Source of the DNA: Planctomycetota bacterium
Lineage (GTDB): Bacteria; Planctomycetota; Planctomycetia; Isosphaerales; Isosphaeraceae
DNA: 13,296 nt
NCBI GenBank assembly: GCA_021778575.1
Contig: JAJYCH010000048.1
Span: 1 to 13,296, forward strand
Direction: 5' to 3'
Below are positions 7,046-13,296 of the stretch, piece by piece. Under the pieces are notes generated by a model. The model was not told where the DNA came from. It worked only from the letters and a program-made list of their open reading frames with translations, and searched no databases. Position numbers and translations under genes: made by a program. The first letter of the stretch is position 1; the number at the start of each line of letters is the position of its first letter.

Positions 7046-7372
7046 ATGGCCACCACCGAGGCTCCCACCGGCGGGGATCGTCTGCCTCGCATCTCACGCT
7101 GGATCAGGGCGTTTGTTGACAATCCGTTCACCAAGCTAACGGTGGGCCTGATTCTGATCGTCACCAGCTCGCTGGAGAGCTATTACAGTTTCCACGACGA
7201 TCTCAACCATATCCGGGTCCGGGTTCATCACGGGGTCATGATCCTCGGATTCATCAACGTTCTGGCCGCGCTCCCCAACCTGATCGAGGGGCTCGAACAC
7301 TTCCTGGCCTTTCGCGAGAAAGTTCCCCATCTCCGCCGCCTGAGACCAGCGCGGAAGTCGTCCCGGTCGTGA
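7046..7372 (+). CDS. Small two-helix membrane protein of unknown function, 108 aa
   Basis: Two hydrophobic segments are visible, at about residues 29-48 and 61-83, separated by a short polar loop ([13 protein letters not shown]) rich in His and Asp. The tail (90-108) is strongly basic, so it is probably cytoplasmic by the positive-inside rule, as is the N-terminus. ATG at 7046 has GAGGA nine bases upstream; an in-frame ATG at 7022 would add eight residues and has no ribosome binding site. No family is recognised. The gene ends only six bases from the stop codon of the Rieske gene on the other strand, so the two transcripts must overlap at their 3' ends. It is divergent from pdxH with about 190 bases between the starts. 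Confidence 0.8.
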   Translation: MATTEAPTGGDRLPRISRWIRAFVDNPFTKLTVGLILIVTSSLESYYSFHDDLNHIRVRVHHGVMILGFINVLAALPNLIEGLEHFLAFREKVPHLRRLRPARKSSRS

Positions 7373-7378
7373 GCACGG

Positions 7379-7684
7379 TCAAACCTCGACCCAGACCCGC
7401 CCTTCCCTGACCTCGCACCGAAACCGATGGAGATTCTGACCGGGCATGGTTGTGCAGCGGCCCGAGCTGAGCTTGAACCGCCAGCGGTGGAGCGGGCAGA
7501 CCGCCTCGCCATCCTCGACCCAGCCGTGCCCCATCGCCCCGTTCGCGTGCGGGCAACGACCGAGCAAGGCGTGAACGTTCCCTTGATCGAGAAACAGGGC
7601 GACCCGGAGCCCGTCGATCTCGACGGCGTGCCCGCGTCCTTCCTCGATCTCGTTCACGGAGCAGACCTCGAAAAACTGGGCCAA
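7379..7684 (-). CDS. Rieske [2Fe-2S] ferredoxin-like protein, 101 aa
   Basis: This is a small soluble Rieske-fold electron carrier or oxygenase-type ferredoxin. Cluster ligands are visible as CPH (C44, H46) and CPLH (C63, H66), inside the usual R-C-P-H-A-N-G and V-C-P-L-H-R-W-R-F contexts; the end GRVWVEV is also typical. There is no transmembrane segment, so it is not a bc1-type Rieske protein. The start is most likely the TTG at 7684: a perfect AGGAGG lies five bases upstream, and the product then begins MAQFFEVC, as many stand-alone Rieske ferredoxins do. The open frame continues upstream to ATG codons at 7750 (22 more residues) and 7804, but neither has a ribosome binding site and the added residues are not family-like. 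No oxygenase or reductase partner is adjacent; its redox partner cannot be named. It is convergent with the 7046-7372 gene and divergent from mutL. Confidence 0.88.
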   Translation of the reverse strand: MAQFFEVCSVNEIEEGRGHAVEIDGLRVALFLDQGNVHALLGRCPHANGAMGHGWVEDGEAVCPLHRWRFKLSSGRCTTMPGQNLHRFRCEVREGRVWVEV

Positions 7685-7780
7685 GCTCGCCTCCTGGATT
7701 CGGCGGATTTTCAAATTCGACTGGTAGCGACCCGGCCGGAGCACGATCATGTTATTGTCGATGGCAGGTCGGCGGTTTGC

Positions 7781-7789
7781 GTAGGGTGG
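7781..7789 (+). repeat. Short match to the edge of the 4-75 palindromic repeat
   Basis: GTAGGGTGG at 7781-7789 is identical to the outer nine bases of the palindrome at 4-75. It sits between the Rieske gene and mutL, 56 bases upstream of the mutL start. No inverted second arm was found nearby, so it may be a decayed repeat remnant or chance. Confidence 0.25.
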
Positions 7790-7844
7790 TCCAGACGAGA
7801 TCATAGCCGAAGGCTGGGCGCGACCGAAGTAAGGAATCAGAACG

Positions 7845-8705
7845 ATGGGCATCATCCGCCAGCTCTCCGCGTCGGTCATCAACCAGATCGCGGCGGGTGA
7901 GGTGGTCGAACGACCGGCGAGCGTGGTCAAGGAACTTCTCGAAAACGCCATCGACGCCGGCGCGACCCGCGTCGACGTCGCGGTCGAGCGTGGTGGCAAG
8001 GACCTGATCCGGATCGCCGACAACGGCAAGGGGATGGCCGCCGACGACCTCCACCTGGCCTTCACCCCGCACGCGACCAGCAAGCTGGTCGAGGCCGAGG
8101 ACCTGCACAAGGTCCGGACCCTCGGCTTTCGAGGCGAGGCGCTGGCCGCGATCGCCGAGGTCTCGCGAGTCCGCTGCCAGACCCGTCAGGCTGATTCGGA
8201 AGTTGGCTCGGAACTCTCGATCGAGGCGGGAGTCGCCGGCCCGGTCCGCGCCTGCGGTTGCCCGATCGGGACGGTGATCGAGGTCCGCAACCTGTTCCAG
8301 AACACACCGGTGCGCCGAACCTATCTGAAATCCGACTCGACCGAGGCCGGGCACGTCATCGAGATGTTCACCCGGATCGCCCTGGCTCATCCCACGGTCC
8401 ACCTCACGTTCCGCTCGGGCGGCAAGGTCTTGCACGACCTCCCCGGCGTGACCGGGATCAAGGAACGGATCGGCGTCTTCTTCGGTCGAGAACTGGCCGA
8501 GTCGCTGCTCTGGATCGAGAGCCAGTACGACCAGACCCATCTCTGGGGTTACGTCGCGCATCCGTCGCAAAGCCGGTCGAGCAACAAGACCCAATTTCTG
8601 TTTCTGGGCGGAAGGTATGTCCGCGACCGTTCGCTCGGCCACGCGCTTTCCGAGGCGTTCCGGGGCCTGTTGATGGTCGGTCGCTCGCCAACGTCCACCC
8701 GATGA
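7845..8705 (+). CDS. mutL: MutL N-terminal ATPase part (frame-broken), 286 aa
   Basis: MutL couples mismatch recognition by MutS to strand incision. This open frame holds the GHKL ATPase and most of the transducer domain: VVKELLENAIDAGA at 27-40 with the catalytic Glu (E30) and Mg-binding Asn (N34), DNGKGM at 59-64, HATSKL at 76-81 and TLGFRGEAL at 92-100, all intact. NTPVRRTYLK follows in the middle, and the transducer part proceeds through FLGGRYVRDRSLGHALSEAFRGLLMVGR. After VGR the family normally continues with a strand of about 17 residues and then NVHPxK; here the frame runs into five unrelated residues and stops at TGA (8703-8705). ATG at 7845 has AAGGA eight bases upstream and the normal MutL opening I-x-x-L. 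The continuation lies in another frame from 8702. As it stands it lacks the end of the transducer domain and the whole endonuclease domain. Confidence 0.9.
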   Translation: MGIIRQLSASVINQIAAGEVVERPASVVKELLENAIDAGATRVDVAVERGGKDLIRIADNGKGMAADDLHLAFTPHATSKLVEAEDLHKVRTLGFRGEALAAIAEVSRVRCQTRQADSEVGSELSIEAGVAGPVRACGCPIGTVIEVRNLFQNTPVRRTYLKSDSTEAGHVIEMFTRIALAHPTVHLTFRSGGKVLHDLPGVTGIKERIGVFFGRELAESLLWIESQYDQTHLWGYVAHPSQSRSSNKTQFLFLGGRYVRDRSLGHALSEAFRGLLMVGRSPTSTR

Positions 8706-9736
8706 AGATCGAGGTCCGGTTTCGCGACGCCCAGCGGATCTACAGCCAGCTCCTGGCGACCCTCCGGCAAACCTTCCTCGCCAGCGACCTCCACTCGCGG
8801 CTCCAGGCTCCGCCCGAAGTCCCGGAACCAGCCAGGGCTGAACCCGCGACGCCCTACGCATTGCCCGAACGTCCGGACTCGCGTCAGGAAGTCGCCTCCT
8901 GGTTCACTCCCCAGGCTCCCGCCACCTTTCAATCGTATCCGAGCCCCGGCTACGCGGGCGGACCAACGTCCAGCGACTGGGGACGTTCGGCTTACGTCCC
9001 GACACCGGCGCAGACGCCGCCGGTCCCGTCGTCGCAACCACTCCCGTCGTCGGAGCCGTTCGACGAATTCACGGCGGCAGCGCCGGGCTTTCCCCCGAGC
9101 GGTTTTTCGCCCCCAGCCGCCGACCCGGTGGAATCCGGCCCGCGTCCGTTCGACGTTCGCGACCTGCCGGTCCGGGCGCTTCAGGTCCATGATAGCTACC
9201 TGGTCGCCGAGACCCCCGACGGCATGGTGGTGATCGACCAGCATGCCCTTCACGAACGGATTCTCTACGAAGAATTGAAGTTACGGATCGACCGAGGGGG
9301 CGTCGAATCGCAGCGGCTGCTGGTCGCCGAGCCGGTGGAGCTGGAAGCGGGCGAGGCCTCGGCGATCCTCGAACGAAAGGAGGCGCTGGGAGCGCTCGGC
9401 CTGGAGGTCGAGGACGCCGGTGACGGCTCGGTCCTGGTCAAGAGTGTCCCGGCGATGCTTCCGGGGGTCCCGCCCGACCGGCTCCTCCGCGACCTGGCCG
9501 ACCACTTTGGCACCAAACCCTTGCCGCCCACCCGCGACGAGATTCTCGAGGACGTCCTGAGCATGATCGCCTGCAAGGCCGCCGTGAAGGCGGGCCAGAA
9601 GCTCGCCCCTGAAGAAGTCACCGCGCTCCTCGAACGCCGTCACCTCGTGACCGACGCCCACCACTGCCCACACGGCCGGCCCACGGCGCTGGTCTTCACC
9701 AAGTCCGAGCTGGAACGCCAGTTCGGCCGGATCTGA
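8702..9736 (+). CDS. mutL: MutL C-terminal linker and endonuclease/dimerisation part, 344 aa
   Basis: This frame carries the rest of MutL. Residues 1-33 continue the transducer domain (KIEVRFRDAQRIYSQLL). Residues 35-150 are the flexible linker, very rich in Pro and Ser. Residues 155-344 are the dimerisation and metal-dependent nicking domain: DQHALHERILYE at 179-190 matches DQHA(x)2E(x)4E, with ACKAAVKAG at 290-298, CPHGRP at 322-327 and a terminal FGR. This places it with MutL proteins that nick DNA themselves, as expected where MutH is absent. The first ATG overlaps the stop of the upstream frame as ATGA (8702-8705), so a truncated protein could arise by re-initiation, although no ribosome binding site precedes it. 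The open frame itself extends back to 8258, but the part before 8690 is a shadow of the first half. Confidence 0.88.
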   Translation: MKIEVRFRDAQRIYSQLLATLRQTFLASDLHSRLQAPPEVPEPARAEPATPYALPERPDSRQEVASWFTPQAPATFQSYPSPGYAGGPTSSDWGRSAYVPTPAQTPPVPSSQPLPSSEPFDEFTAAAPGFPPSGFSPPAADPVESGPRPFDVRDLPVRALQVHDSYLVAETPDGMVVIDQHALHERILYEELKLRIDRGGVESQRLLVAEPVELEAGEASAILERKEALGALGLEVEDAGDGSVLVKSVPAMLPGVPPDRLLRDLADHFGTKPLPPTRDEILEDVLSMIACKAAVKAGQKLAPEEVTALLERRHLVTDAHHCPHGRPTALVFTKSELERQFGRI

Positions 9737-9763
9737 CCGACCGAAATTCGAGATTTTTCGACC

Positions 9764-10171
9764 ATGAGCCGCAACCTCGACAATCAGCCCGATTCCCCGA
9801 ACCCTTATGCTCCGCCGTCGGCCGCGATCGAGTTACCGCCGATCGCGACGAACGTACCGGAACTCCGGTTGTTCTTCCGCTGGGAGAAGCTCCGGACGTT
9901 CTACAACACGGTTCTCGTGGTCGAGACACAACTGTCGTTCCTGCTCTATCCGCCCCCGCTGCCGTGGCCCGAACTGGTGAGCTGGCTGGTGATCCTGGCG
10001 GTCCTGGCCAACGTCGCGTTTTGCCTGGGTCCGGTGCTCGACGGCTACGCCAACTGGCTGGGCCTCGGGGGCCTGGTCACCTCGCTGGTGATCTTCGTGC
10101 TGGGAACCATCGTCGCGGCGCTCCTGGCCTACGAGACCCTTGTGAACTTTGGCGATCTGCCGTCGTTTTGA
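9764..10171 (+). CDS. Small membrane protein with N-terminal NPYAPP motif, 135 aa
   Basis: Residues 13-18 read NPYAPP. From memory, N-terminal NPYxxP motifs preceded by Asn/Asp/Pro-rich sequence are common in small planctomycete membrane proteins of unknown role. Three hydrophobic segments follow, at about 46-63, 70-89 and 100-123, so the protein is integral to the membrane. No catalytic motif is visible. The ATG lies 27 bases after the mutL stop with only a weak purine-rich stretch upstream, so translation may depend on read-through transcription from mutL. A functional link to repair is not suggested by the sequence. It converges on the minus-strand pair that ends at 10257; the 85-base gap holds no clear terminator hairpin. 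Confidence 0.78.
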   Translation: MSRNLDNQPDSPNPYAPPSAAIELPPIATNVPELRLFFRWEKLRTFYNTVLVVETQLSFLLYPPPLPWPELVSWLVILAVLANVAFCLGPVLDGYANWLGLGGLVTSLVIFVLGTIVAALLAYETLVNFGDLPSF

Positions 10172-10256
10172 CCCGGGCCTTCGTTCCCAAGCGGCTGATC
10201 GGCTCCTCTTCGACCCCTTTGGCACCGGACCATTGACACCAATCTGAGGGCATGAT

Positions 10257-10454
10257 TCACGACTTGGAATGATCCTCGTCAGATTCCGGCTCGGGTCCCC
10301 AGGCGGGGTTCCAGGGGGATCTTGAAGGAAGCAAGACTTCTCCGTTTTCGTCGATAACTCCGCGAGCCACCAGTTCTTTGAATAACTCCGCTGGAGGTCG
10401 CTTTCGTTCTTCTTCGAGGGCCGCCCAGAGAATTTTTTTGGTTTCTTCAGTCAT
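10257..10454 (-). CDS. Small partner protein of the ART-like gene (candidate antitoxin), 65 aa
   Basis: The ATG at 10454 overlaps the stop codon of the ART-like gene as ATGA and has AGGAG seven bases upstream, inside the end of that gene, so the two are translationally coupled. The first 35 residues are probably helical and charged (TKKILWAALEEERKR, AELFKELVARG) and are followed by VIDENGEVLLP, a short turn-strand element; the tail (45-65) is Pro-rich and acidic and probably disordered. No DNA-binding motif or membrane segment is visible. I recall similar small proteins (a helix, then a G-I-x-D-x-x-G-x-V-like motif) encoded next to ART-like genes in other bacteria, but I cannot name a family. 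Size, acidity and coupling fit an antitoxin or immunity protein; this is inference. Confidence 0.75.
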   Translation of the reverse strand: MTEETKKILWAALEEERKRPPAELFKELVARGVIDENGEVLLPSRSPWNPAWGPEPESDEDHSKS

Positions 10455-11047
10455 GGAACATCTCCTATGTTTGACAGGTTGGGACGGAAAACCCCCAGAA
10501 TATTCATGGGATTCTTCACAACCAACTGAACATGTGACTGGCTCCGGATCGCTGAACCTGGGAAGACCTCACTGCCTTCGAGAAAGGGACAGCGAACGGT
10601 TTGAAACGGTAGACCAACTTCGGCTGCCTTCCTGTTCAGTTCGTTGATCACCAGGCAATCGAGGAAATTCCGGCCATGCCGGTTGGTCGGCAAGTCGATT
10701 CCCGATCGTTCGTAGCTTGACTTCACGTTCTCAAAGTTCTTTTCGAGAAGCTTCGTGCCATCGATATCAGACAAATCAAGACAGTTTCCGAGTTGAATGA
10801 TCGCTCCGATGACTCCAACCCCTGATTTTTTCGATCGATTGGTCCAGGTCAAGGCTCGTTCCGGCGCATGTTCCCAGAAATAAATCCCATGACCGAGCCA
10901 GTCGTAATCGTTGGCGCTAGGAATCCAGTGACTGACGGGTATCACGCCATTGATGACCTGCTCGGCAAACGCAGGTTCGCAACCATGGTATCCCAGAACG
11001 GTACGAGCGAATCGGTCCAAGGATCTTCTCGAAAGAGCTGGACTCAA
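10451..11047 (-). CDS. ADP-ribosyltransferase-fold protein (diphtheria-toxin/PARP-like), up to 198 aa
   Basis: The N-terminal region follows the layout of H-Y-E type ADP-ribosyltransferases: GYHG at 19-22 with H21, a helix (EPAFAEQVINGVI), then YDWLGHGIYFWE at 48-59 with Y56, then a helix with Ala and Trp (APERALTWTN) and a strand VIGAIIQLG at 79-87 followed by CLDL. Diphtheria toxin shows the same order: YHG, a helix ending in GI, YD, then G-F-Y. A later conserved-looking block is FPGSAIRSQSHVQLVVKN (162-179), ending NILGVFRP; Q174 may sit where the third catalytic residue (E, D or Q) is expected. The substrate is unknown: protein, nucleic acid or NAD itself are possible. The start is uncertain: no ATG precedes GYHG in frame, and TTG at 11047 or TTG at 11023 must be used, neither with a good ribosome binding site. 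GC is near 50%, well below neighbours, suggesting transfer. It is followed by a coupled small gene. Confidence 0.75.
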   Translation of the reverse strand: MSPALSRRSLDRFARTVLGYHGCEPAFAEQVINGVIPVSHWIPSANDYDWLGHGIYFWEHAPERALTWTNRSKKSGVGVIGAIIQLGNCLDLSDIDGTKLLEKNFENVKSSYERSGIDLPTNRHGRNFLDCLVINELNRKAAEVGLPFQTVRCPFLEGSEVFPGSAIRSQSHVQLVVKNPMNILGVFRPNLSNIGDVP

Positions 11048-11245
11048 AAACTGGTTTATCGAACTTTCAAAATTATCTCGGTTTAGCCCAACCGTGTCGA
11101 GTCCATGTCAAGGCTCGGCAAGATCTCCTCGGCCCATGAAGTGTTGATGAAATCGCTGGAAAGATCGGTCCGAACGGTTGGAAGCAACCGAGTCCTGGAG
11201 TATCGTCGGAGGGTCCGAATTGCGAGACCCTGGAGCCTGCCATCG

Positions 11246-12661
11246 ATGCGACCTCGTTTCCTCCCTTTGCTTGCTCTCGTCCTGTTCACCGTGACGGCTC
11301 CGGCCGCTCGGGGCGAGGATGCTTTCGTCATCAAGCCTTACCTCCAGCTCGGTGACGCCCCGGCCTCGACCACCGGCGACCTGGCCTTGCTCTGGGGTGG
11401 CGCGGATCGCGAGACCGCGTGGTCGGTCGACTATCAGGTCCCGCCCGAGTCGACCTGGAAGAAGGCCGAGGCGAAGGTGTTCCGGCGGATCGCATCGCCG
11501 GTCGTTCCGGCTCATCGGCTCTATCGCGCGACCTTCGACGGCCTGCCCCCCGGCGTGGATTTCCGCTACCGGGTCTTGAACGGCGCGGACGTCGTCTTCG
11601 AGGCGGCGGCGAAGTCGCGGAAATCGGCCGATCAGCCGTACCGGTTCATCGCCGTGGGCGACATCGCGCAAGGGTCCGGGGCTCAGAAGGAGATCGCCGC
11701 TCGGATGGTCCTGGAGAAGCCGGACTTTCTGATGGTCACCGGCGACATTGTTTACGGACGTGGGCTTGTCTCCGAATATCGCGACCGCTACTGGCCGGTC
11801 TACAACGCCGACCAGACGGCTCCGGACGTCGGCGGCCCGCTGCTGCGCTCGACGCTCACCCTGGCGGCTCCCGGCAACCATGACATCGGCTCGCGGAACT
11901 TCGATCGTTCTCCCGACTCGTTGGGTTACTTCCTCTACTGGGATCAACCCCTGAACGGACCCAAGGATGGCCCGTACACCTTGCCGATGACCGGCAACGA
12001 AGCCCATCAGAAGGCGTTCCTCGACGCCGCCGGCCCCAGCTATCCCCGGATGGCGAACTTCTCGTTTGACTATGGCAACGCTCACTGGCTCGTTCTCGAC
12101 GCCAACCCCTATGTCGACTGGCGTGATTCCGGCCTCCGCGACTGGGTCGCCAACGACCTCGCCGCCGCCAAGGGTGCCACCTGGCGGTTCGTCTCGTTCC
12201 ATCATCCCGGCTTCAACTCGTCGAAGGCCCACTTCGAACAGCAGGAAATGCGCCTGATCGCCGACCTCCTGGAGGCCGGCAAGGTCGACGTGGTCTTCAA
12301 TGGTCATGTCCACAATTATCAACGGTCATTCCCGCTTCGATTCATCGCCGACCGTGACTCCGACGGCAAGATGGTCCGGACCAGGGACCTGGTTCCCGGG
12401 ACCTGGACACTCGACAAGACCTTCGACGGCAAGAACCGAACCCGCCCCGACGGCGTGATCTACCTTGTCACCGGAGCCGGAGGCGCGGGGCTTTATAATC
12501 CCGAGCAACAGGACAAGCCCGAGACCTGGCAATCGTTCACGGATAAATTTATCTCCAAGCGTCACTCGATCACCGTCGCCGACGTCAGCGGCCCGAACCT
12601 CACGGTCCGACAGGTCGCCGCCGATGGCTCGGAACTCGATCGGTTCGAGATCAAGAAGTGA
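11246..12661 (+). CDS. Exported purple-acid-phosphatase-like metallophosphoesterase, 471 aa
   Basis: A signal peptide is clear: basic MRPR, a hydrophobic core (6-18), then APAARGED with likely cleavage near residue 20-23. Residues 27-128 look like the fibronectin-type domain that precedes the catalytic core in purple acid phosphatases. The calcineurin-like core has all metal-ligand motifs: VGDI (D139), GDIVY (D167 with the PAP-type Tyr Y170), PGNHD (N211, H212), SFHHPG (H319/H320) and GHVHNYQR (H354, H356). The Tyr in the second motif is the hallmark of purple acid phosphatases rather than generic calcineurin-like esterases. It probably hydrolyses phosphate esters outside the cytoplasm; the substrate is unknown. 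ATG at 11246 is chosen because the signal peptide begins there; in-frame ATGs upstream, for example at 11105, would place 47 charged residues before it. GGAG lies ten bases upstream. No Pho-type operator is evident. Confidence 0.92.
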   Translation: MRPRFLPLLALVLFTVTAPAARGEDAFVIKPYLQLGDAPASTTGDLALLWGGADRETAWSVDYQVPPESTWKKAEAKVFRRIASPVVPAHRLYRATFDGLPPGVDFRYRVLNGADVVFEAAAKSRKSADQPYRFIAVGDIAQGSGAQKEIAARMVLEKPDFLMVTGDIVYGRGLVSEYRDRYWPVYNADQTAPDVGGPLLRSTLTLAAPGNHDIGSRNFDRSPDSLGYFLYWDQPLNGPKDGPYTLPMTGNEAHQKAFLDAAGPSYPRMANFSFDYGNAHWLVLDANPYVDWRDSGLRDWVANDLAAAKGATWRFVSFHHPGFNSSKAHFEQQEMRLIADLLEAGKVDVVFNGHVHNYQRSFPLRFIADRDSDGKMVRTRDLVPGTWTLDKTFDGKNRTRPDGVIYLVTGAGGAGLYNPEQQDKPETWQSFTDKFISKRHSITVADVSGPNLTVRQVAADGSELDRFEIKK

Positions 12662-12669
12662 GCGCGGCC

Positions 12670-12716
12670 GCCGAGACCGATCAATCGCGATGATCGTCGG
12701 CCGGGTCGGTCTCGGC
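12670..12716. terminator. Inverted repeat across a convergent gene junction
   Basis: GCCGAGACCGA at 12670-12680 and TCGGTCTCGGC at 12706-12716 are perfect 11-base inverted arms with a 25-base spacer. The first arm lies in the 19-base gap between two converging genes and the second lies in the last codons of the minus-strand gene. It could act as a two-way transcription stop, but there is no T-run and the loop is long. Confidence 0.3.
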
Positions 12717-13296
12717 AAGTCGGCCGATTCCTTTCGAGCGTTCCATCCAGGCGCTGGTTTGCCAGTTATCGACGATCGGACCTTCCCTGCGTACCGGCGG
12801 CAGCGGAAGGATCAGATAATCGGAAAGCCCCTGGACGAACGGCTCGTAGAGGTGTCGGAGTTCGACCAATCGGGCCTCAATCGTCCGGGGATCGCGAAGT
12901 TTGAGCCCGGCCTGGTCGAAGTCTCGGAGGAGATTGGCCAGTTCCTCGGTGGAAAGGCGGTCGACCTCGGGGCTGATCGGCCGGATCTGGAAGATCTGAG
13001 CGAGGTCGACAACCGCGTGCCGGGCCATGGCGAAGGTGAGCTGGGCCTGGTACGGATCGATATCCTTCAACGCGGTGATGGTCAGCGCGGACGTGTCCAG
13101 GATCGCCGTCAGCGCGGCCAGCCACGACTGGTTATCGTGCTGCGACCGATAGTAGCTGAGCAGCGGAAACGAGAGGTGACTCTCCAGGACCGAGGCGGCG
13201 AACCGTTCCCAGTCCTGGAGGAACCGATCGAGAGCCCCGAAGTTCCGGCCCGGAGCGAGCCGGAGCAGCAGCGAACCGGCGGTCGGCGGCGATCCG
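12681..13296 (-). CDS. C-terminal part of a probable ion-channel family protein (5' end outside window)
   Basis: The frame is open from the window edge to the TGA at 12681-12683, giving about 204 residues; the first apparent start inside the window, a TTG at 13070, is not needed. No membrane segment lies in the visible part, which is helical and cytosolic in character. The stretch LESHLSFPLLSYYRSQHDNQ followed by SWLAALTAILDTSAL resembles, from memory, the cytosolic C-terminus of planctomycete and cyanobacterial proteins annotated as two-pore-domain potassium channel family proteins. The pore region itself would lie beyond the window edge, so the family call is moderate. AQLTFAMARHAVVDLAQIF continues the same domain; the last 35 residues are charged and less ordered. 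It converges on the phosphoesterase gene with 19 bases between stop codons. Confidence 0.7.
   Translation of the reverse strand, partial: GSPPTAGSLLLRLAPGRNFGALDRFLQDWERFAASVLESHLSFPLLSYYRSQHDNQSWLAALTAILDTSALTITALKDIDPYQAQLTFAMARHAVVDLAQIFQIRPISPEVDRLSTEELANLLRDFDQAGLKLRDPRTIEARLVELRHLYEPFVQGLSDYLILPLPPVRREGPIVDNWQTSAWMERSKGIGRLAETDPADDHRD

Larger units (their letters stand above)
7845..9736 (+). pseudogene. mutL: mutL locus interrupted by a deletion/frameshift
   Basis: Taken together the two open frames make a nearly complete MutL of the endonuclease-bearing type. At 8672-8690 the sequence passes directly from the codons for MVGR to those for NVHPMKIEVRF with only five bases between them. 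From memory of the family about 17 residues (51 bases) belong there, so roughly 46 bases are missing, which shifts the frame by one. The remaining coding sequence on both sides looks unmutated, with motifs and codon use typical of the genome, so the break is either very recent, an assembly or sequencing error, or tolerated as a split gene. The conserved Lys of NVHPxK, which contacts the ATP gamma-phosphate in E. coli MutL, is encoded but lies in the second frame. If real, the cell would lack normal MutL-dependent mismatch repair unless another copy exists. Confidence 0.75.

Noticed and set aside
8660..8710. Programmed ribosomal frameshift as the explanation for mutL
   Set aside because: There is no slippery heptamer at the join, and a frameshift alone would not restore the roughly 15 residues that appear to be missing.
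7752..8861. Minus-strand open frame of 369 codons
   Set aside because: It is antisense to the mutL N-terminal half, with low-complexity Arg/Asp/Gly composition and no start signal.
11175..11190. CGGTTG-GAAG-CAACCG hairpin upstream of the phosphoesterase
   Set aside because: The stem is only six bases with a short loop, and its position fits neither a terminator nor a known operator; it may be chance.
11108..12322. Minus-strand open frame of 404 codons
   Set aside because: It is antisense to the phosphoesterase, whose five metal-binding motifs and signal peptide are unambiguous.
1..13296. tRNA, rRNA, CRISPR arrays, transposases, integrases, phage genes
   Set aside because: None was seen on reading both strands; the only repeats are the palindromes listed.

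Overview
The window looks like chromosome of a planctomycete, most likely from the Isosphaeraceae. The reasons are high GC over most of its length (hand counts of sample lines give about 65%), a fused type I dehydroquinase-shikimate dehydrogenase, a small membrane protein opening with an NPYAPP motif, and several planctomycete-style proteins of unknown function. This placement is inference; no rRNA or other marker is present.

Left part (1-1977): a near-perfect 72-base palindromic repeat sits at the edge. It is followed by a minus-strand, membrane-anchored protein of unknown function in a stretch of clearly lower GC, with a dyad (873-900) just upstream of its start, then a 385-base non-coding stretch. 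A plus-strand gene for an uncharacterised helical protein (1230-1880) comes next and converges on the following block across a perfect palindrome (1916-1934).

Central minus-strand block (1978-6858): in transcription order pdxH (PLP synthesis), aroDE, aroK (two steps plus the phosphorylation step of the shikimate pathway), a prepilin peptidase, a LapA-domain membrane protein and a coiled-coil lipoprotein. aroDE-aroK overlap by ATGA and aroK-prepilin peptidase by TGATG, so these three are almost certainly one translationally coupled operon. The LapA gene follows after 61 bases and the lipoprotein gene after a further 111.

Right part (7046-13296): a small two-helix membrane protein converges on a Rieske ferredoxin gene that appears to start at TTG behind a perfect AGGAGG. 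Divergent from the Rieske gene is mutL, whose reading frame is broken. The N-terminal ATPase part and the C-terminal endonuclease part lie in different frames, with a piece of the transducer domain missing at the join; an ATGA overlap at the break could let the second half be re-initiated. After mutL come a small membrane protein and a lower-GC, minus-strand two-gene module: a diphtheria-toxin/PARP-like ADP-ribosyltransferase-fold protein and a 65-residue partner overlapping by ATGA. An exported purple-acid-phosphatase-like metallophosphoesterase and the C-terminal part of a probable ion-channel protein close the window.

The two points most worth following up are the ART-like/small-partner module (10257-11047), which has the layout of a toxin-antitoxin or NAD-dependent effector system, and the split mutL (7845-9736). 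No tRNA, rRNA, CRISPR array, transposase or integrase was seen.
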